DNA from: Piezodorus guildinii
Lineage: Eukaryota; Arthropoda; Insecta; Hemiptera; Pentatomidae
DNA length: 64,000 nucleotides
NCBI GenBank assembly: GCA_023052935.1
Contig: CM041293.1
Span: 55,044,725 to 55,108,724, forward strand
Reading direction: 5' to 3'
Under the pieces are notes generated by a model, which saw only the letters and a list, made by a program, of their open reading frames with translations, made no database searches and was not told the DNA's origin. Shown here piece after piece: positions 60,001 to 64,000 of the stretch. Numbering within the stretch: the first letter of the stretch is position 1; each line of letters begins with the position of its first letter. The position numbers and the translations under genes were made by a program.

Positions 60001-60560
60001 AATTGAAAGTAGTAAACACAGTGACACAGCAGTCAAGTGCAGCTGACTGTATCGTTCTCGCTCGGGTACACTCGTCGGTCCCGAGTTCACCCGATCGAGC
60101 CTTTCAGCTCAGGGCGTGACAGATTAGCCTCACTCACAGCCTACAAACAATCTGTGTTTAGTGCGTCAAAAGAAGTTTACATTAAAAAAAAGGGAGGTTC
60201 TCTCTGCGTTTTAAGGACTACCAGTTTGGATTATATGGAATGTGTATGTTAAGTTTGATGACCGCATACAGTTTGGTTTCAGGTAAGGTTGCGTTTTACA
60301 TTTTTGGTGGTAGAGTGACCTCTGCCGGAACAACTTGTCTTCCTCTTATTGAGGAATAGGAGGCCTGCCTGTAGGTAGCTTTGTAAAGAAAAATGACTGC
60401 TACCTCGCTTTGCATAAGATAGGCCGCAGGTAGGCGCTGATTTTCTTTCAGAAATGATCACCATTGGTTCCGGTACAGTCAACGTCTTAATTGATGCGCT
60501 TTTTCTTAAACGCAAGGATTTTGGTGGTGGAGTCGCTATGTAGTGATATGCTAAAGCCTA
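60001..60560. other. Less AT-rich block, possible exon or old insertion
   Basis: 60030-60130 is rich in CpG and GC. A splice-donor-like CAGGTAAGG follows at about 60281. Frames of 71 (plus) and 78 (minus) codons are not recognised. It could be a 5' exon with promoter or an unknown transposon fragment. Confidence 0.3.
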
Positions 60561-61430
60561 ATGTATTTTTTTGTTAGAGACATAAGTCCGCGTTACACGA
60601 TGATCGACACAATCAAGTAAAGTAATAGAAAGATGAGAGTAGATCGCACGATAATTTTTAATGAAGCCGGATAATAAAGCCAAATATCTATATATTTTTT
60701 ATTTAAAAAAATTCTTGATTAAGTCACATCGGAACAAACACTTGTAATATACACATTTTTAATGAATATTTTTTTATAAATTATTTATTAATATTTACAA
60801 CTGTATTGTACAACACATGTAGTAAATAGGCTTAAACAAGACATGTAGAGAAGCTACCCAGCGGCAGCACTCTATTTTTTTTTTTTTAAATTAAAAAAAC
60901 GTTATTATAAGATAATTGAAGTCCATCAACTTTATATTGATTTAAAAATAACCTTATGATTCCATAGACTGTCCGAAGCTTTGCAAAATCATAATCATAA
61001 GACTTTATAATGGTAAAATTTCCTTTTAAGTTAATTAAAAGTTAAACTCTTTTATATTTTTATTATTCTTTTTGGCATCTATTTTTTGGGTTCAATTTCT
61101 GTTACTTTATGTCCTTTTTTCAACTAAGTTCATTATTTTTTTCTTGTGTTGATAATTTTATTATATTCTTTATTAGTTTTTATTAGCCTGTCTTATGAGG
61201 CGGCGCCTCCCACCGGTATTTATTTTCATATCCATGTTATATGTCATTTACAAGAGAAAAAAAAAATAACTGCCCTTCGATTCATACTTACTGGCAGAAA
61301 TATGAGGTTGGGATAAAATAATCGCACGAGTTACACAAAATGTAAAATAAGCGCTCTCTTGACTTTTAGCAATCGTACAACTCGGATACAGGTCTTAATA
61401 GACAATAATCCATAAAACGCAGCAGAAAAT
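60561..61430. other. AT-rich spacer
   Basis: No gene or repeat end recognised. Confidence 0.4.
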
Positions 61431-62329
61431 CAAATGCAGAAATTGCAGATCGTCGCCTTTACGTTTTAATAAATTTTTCAAAAACTGCTCAAACGTTTTT
61501 TATTAAACTCTCTATAAATTAATATTAAGTAATGGTATTAGGCTTCATTTATTGGAATAGTCTGACCGGGCTTAAGTGCTGCCGATATTTTATGTTCCCC
61601 TTTAAAATACTTTTAATGTTTTAGACTAAAAATAGTGAAACATATCATTTTATATGAATTTTTTAAAAACGGCTAAATATGCAAGTAAAACGGATTCCAC
61701 GTCCAACTAAAGGAGTAAAGAGAAAAAATATTTTTTAGTATAATATACATGTATAAGGATACTGTTGGAAAGCTGAATATTCTATAAAAAAATTTATCTT
61801 AGAATAGAATAAAAAAAAAAATTATTCTGGGACAATGTCCCTTAAGAATAACAATTATGGAAAAATTAATAAATTAAAACTGGCCAAAAACAAAATATAA
61901 CTACAATTAAATAACATAAGATTGAAGAAAAGAAGAAATTATCATAGTCCCATCTTTATTTACAAACTCTAGAAATAAATAAATAAGAATAAACATAAAA
62001 TGTAAGTTTTACATCTCATTAAAGTAAGTGCATTAGAGTAAAATTCGCCTTACATAAGTTGGCATAATAAAACTTAGCTTACATCAGACTGAAGAGAAAG
62101 GGGAGGAGGGATTGAAACGATGATAGGGAAGGAGCATGAAGGATGTTTGAAGATAAAGTATTCTTATACACAAAGCTCTAAAAAGTAATGCAGAAAGACC
62201 AAAAGAGAATAGACTTACTTGAGTGATTATTCCAGATAATAATTTCTATTGTTGGATTATTTAATTAGAAAAACACATTTCCAAAGACTGAAAATAAATC
62301 TTAAAACTTATTAAAACCCTCACTTTAGT
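61431..62329 (-). repeat. R1 copy, reverse, diverged, split by an insertion
   Basis: Blocks GTCTGACCGGGCTTAAGTG and AAAGGAGTAAAGAGAAAAAA are present. About 61805-62155 is a foreign A-rich segment with TATCTTA on the left and TATTCTTA on the right as a possible duplication. R1 then resumes with ATACACAAAGC. Confidence 0.55.
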
Positions 62330-63290
62330 TTTTCGAAAATTTTCGAATTCCACTTTTCTACGTAAATAAACGTTTTAGGGTATCCTGAGTCCAAATAACC
62401 AAGTCCCGAGAAGGACAAGTCATACGATACTGAAATTTCAGATTTAAAAAAAACTGTACAAGAGATATTACAGCAACTTTTTCACTAAAATGTGCTGTCC
62501 GGTAGTGCTACTTTTTACCATGCATTTTGCACCTTTTTACGATTTTCTCAAAATCAGCTTTATCGATTTTGATTAAACTCGCTATATCGATGTAAAATAT
62601 AGTGGACTTTAATACCATTTAGGTCTCATTCTAATTGAAATATTCTGGAGGGGCTTAAATGCCGATAGTTTAAATTATTTTATTCTGAAGTACCTTTAAT
62701 TTTGTAGATTCTATAAAAATAACCATATCATCTGATTAGCGTTGCTAAAAACGGCTAAATATATAAGTTGAAGGAATTCGATAACCAAGTAAAGGAGAAA
62801 AGAGCAAAAATATTTTTGTTTCCATCCACCCACCATGCGCCCTGATGATGACCCACAAAGGGGGTCGAAACGTTGGCAAACAATAAATAGTTGAAACTAT
62901 TTAGTTGTTTCGTTTAATGACCGCCACCCGGACTAATTCCTTCCAGTAATTCTCAACGGTCAACTAATTACATCCACAATGACAAAAATATTTTTAATGC
63001 ATTTTTTTTGTTTTTGAAATTAAGAACAGTAACATAAATGTATAATTTACCGTTGGAATGCTAAATATTTTAGAAAAAAATATTATCTTAACACAAGATT
63101 GTAAAATTAGAAATAGTGATGAAAAGCCGATAAAACTAAATTGTTATTTTAGATAATAATGTAATAGATTTTTTAATAAAACACTTGTTTCTATAGTATT
63201 TCAAATTAATTAATTCTTTAATGGTTTAACTTATGTTTATCTCTAACTGTATTTTAAAATTCTTTAATCGATTTTATCAACGGAGGATAG
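62330..63290 (-). repeat. R1 copy, reverse, split by a 170-bp insertion
   Basis: Runs from TTTTCGAATTCCACTTTTC through ACGTTTTAGGG, CGCTATATCGATGTAAAAT and GGGGCTTAAATGCC to ATCAACGGAGGATAG. Interrupted at about 62819-62985. Confidence 0.75.
62819..62985. mobile_element. Short insertion with long target duplication and CTGATGA...GAAAC motif
   Basis: CAAAAATATTTTT (left end) and ACAAAAATATTTTTAA (right end) flank a foreign segment of about 167 bp and look like a target duplication of about 12 bp. It contains CCTGATGATGACCC, a short loop, then GGGTCGAAACGTT, which can form a stem. Confidence 0.55.
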
Positions 63291-64000
63291 TATTTTTTTT
63301 TTATATTAATAATTGTTTTATATTCCTGATATTAATAGGATGTTTCATAATATTTTTACGGTAATCACCTCTTCCTTGTAAATATATTCTTTATAAATTT
63401 AATTATTTACTTTACTCTTTCCCTAAGAGAGGTAGTAGGCTAGACTACTAGAAAGGACCTTGATGAACGACCTAGGAGTAGATCCAACTGAAAGTGAGAT
63501 TGAGGTGGGCTGTTGACTTGGGCTAGGAATGCAAAAGGAAGTGTTATGGGACCGGTTGTGGTATCTCCTCACTGGGGCACTGTGCCTTCCACTCTCGCCT
63601 TCTTCCAGCTCCAATATTATTTAATATGTTTTTTATAAGCGCACCAATGCGATTTAAAACGTCTAAAAAGATGGTTAGTTATTCTATTCTATTCTATTCT
63701 ATAATTCCTAAAAATACATGTGTAATATTGGATTAAGGCTTGGATAATAGTCGTTGGATAGGATAGTGTATAGAAGATTGATAGCACCAATGTCAACTTT
63801 TTTGGTCCTCTTAGCTTACCATTATTGTTATTAACTTATTATATTCGTTAATTTGTAAATATATATAAATTAATTGTAGGCGAATCGTAGTTAATATCTA
63901 CTTGGAATTAAAGGGTTCGCTAAACCTATTATTGTTATAATATCCAGAAGTGCTCAAAGAATTCCTAAAAAAAGAATAAGTTGAACAATTGTGTATAAAT
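63291..64000. other. AT-rich spacer with unknown less AT-rich block
   Basis: 63420-63615 is less AT-rich and has a 63-codon minus-strand frame that is not recognised. A TTCTA pentamer microsatellite lies at about 63677-63703. No supported gene. Confidence 0.35.

Noticed and set aside
62841..62875. Calling a hammerhead ribozyme as a definite ncRNA
   Set aside because: The core-like CTGATGA and GAAAC are present, but an extra base precedes stem II and I see no convincing stem III or cleavage triplet.

Overview
The window is AT-rich, repeat-dense eukaryotic DNA, most likely from an arthropod and probably an insect. Evidence: an env-bearing Ty3/gypsy element of errantivirus type, a Jockey-type LINE end, tRNA-derived SINEs, hAT-like MITEs, and a primer-binding site matching the 3' end of an arthropod-type tRNA-Ser. 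Species and order cannot be fixed from the sequence. I recognise no intact host gene, and no tRNA or rRNA gene. Almost every long ORF belongs to mobile DNA or to a captured virus-like gene.

Layout. (1) 1-4795: 3' part of an errantivirus-like retroelement (pol, overlapping env, 3' LTR). (2) 4796-13957: repeats built on one dispersed family, called R1 here. R1 copies are ~0.6-0.9 kb with inverted ends reading CTGGTGCGGGCAACACACGA. R1 is interrupted by a long inverted-repeat element that itself holds a hAT-like MITE, and by a 352-bp insertion that is almost a perfect hairpin. (3) 13958-46528: a head-to-tail tandem array of an 11.7-kb unit, two full copies and 78% of a third, nearly identical. 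(4) 46529-51950: more R1 copies, a 218-bp MITE, SINEs and LINE tails. (5) ~51950-59150: a complex satellite with two monomer types and (TA)n tracts. (6) 59150-64000: AT-rich DNA, a relatively GC-rich stretch near 60.0-60.5 kb, and R1 copies with short insertions.

Core of the 11.7-kb unit. A Jockey-type LINE relic is split by a 3.67-kb LTR element with 177-bp LTRs, a GATTA target duplication, and a primer-binding site complementary to tRNA-Ser. Read on the minus strand, this element has no gag, protease or full reverse transcriptase. In their place is an intact 339-codon ORF that does not look like Gag and may derive from the nucleoprotein of a negative-strand RNA virus. RNase H and integrase follow in the -1 frame with a 44-nt overlap. 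A fragment of the element's own RT lies inverted between the primer-binding site and the captured ORF. This looks like a product of template switching during reverse transcription and is the most interesting object in the window.

Caution: the 11.7-kb copies differ mainly by single-base indels, so the copy number and the apparent breaks in copies 1 and 3 could be assembly or sequencing error.
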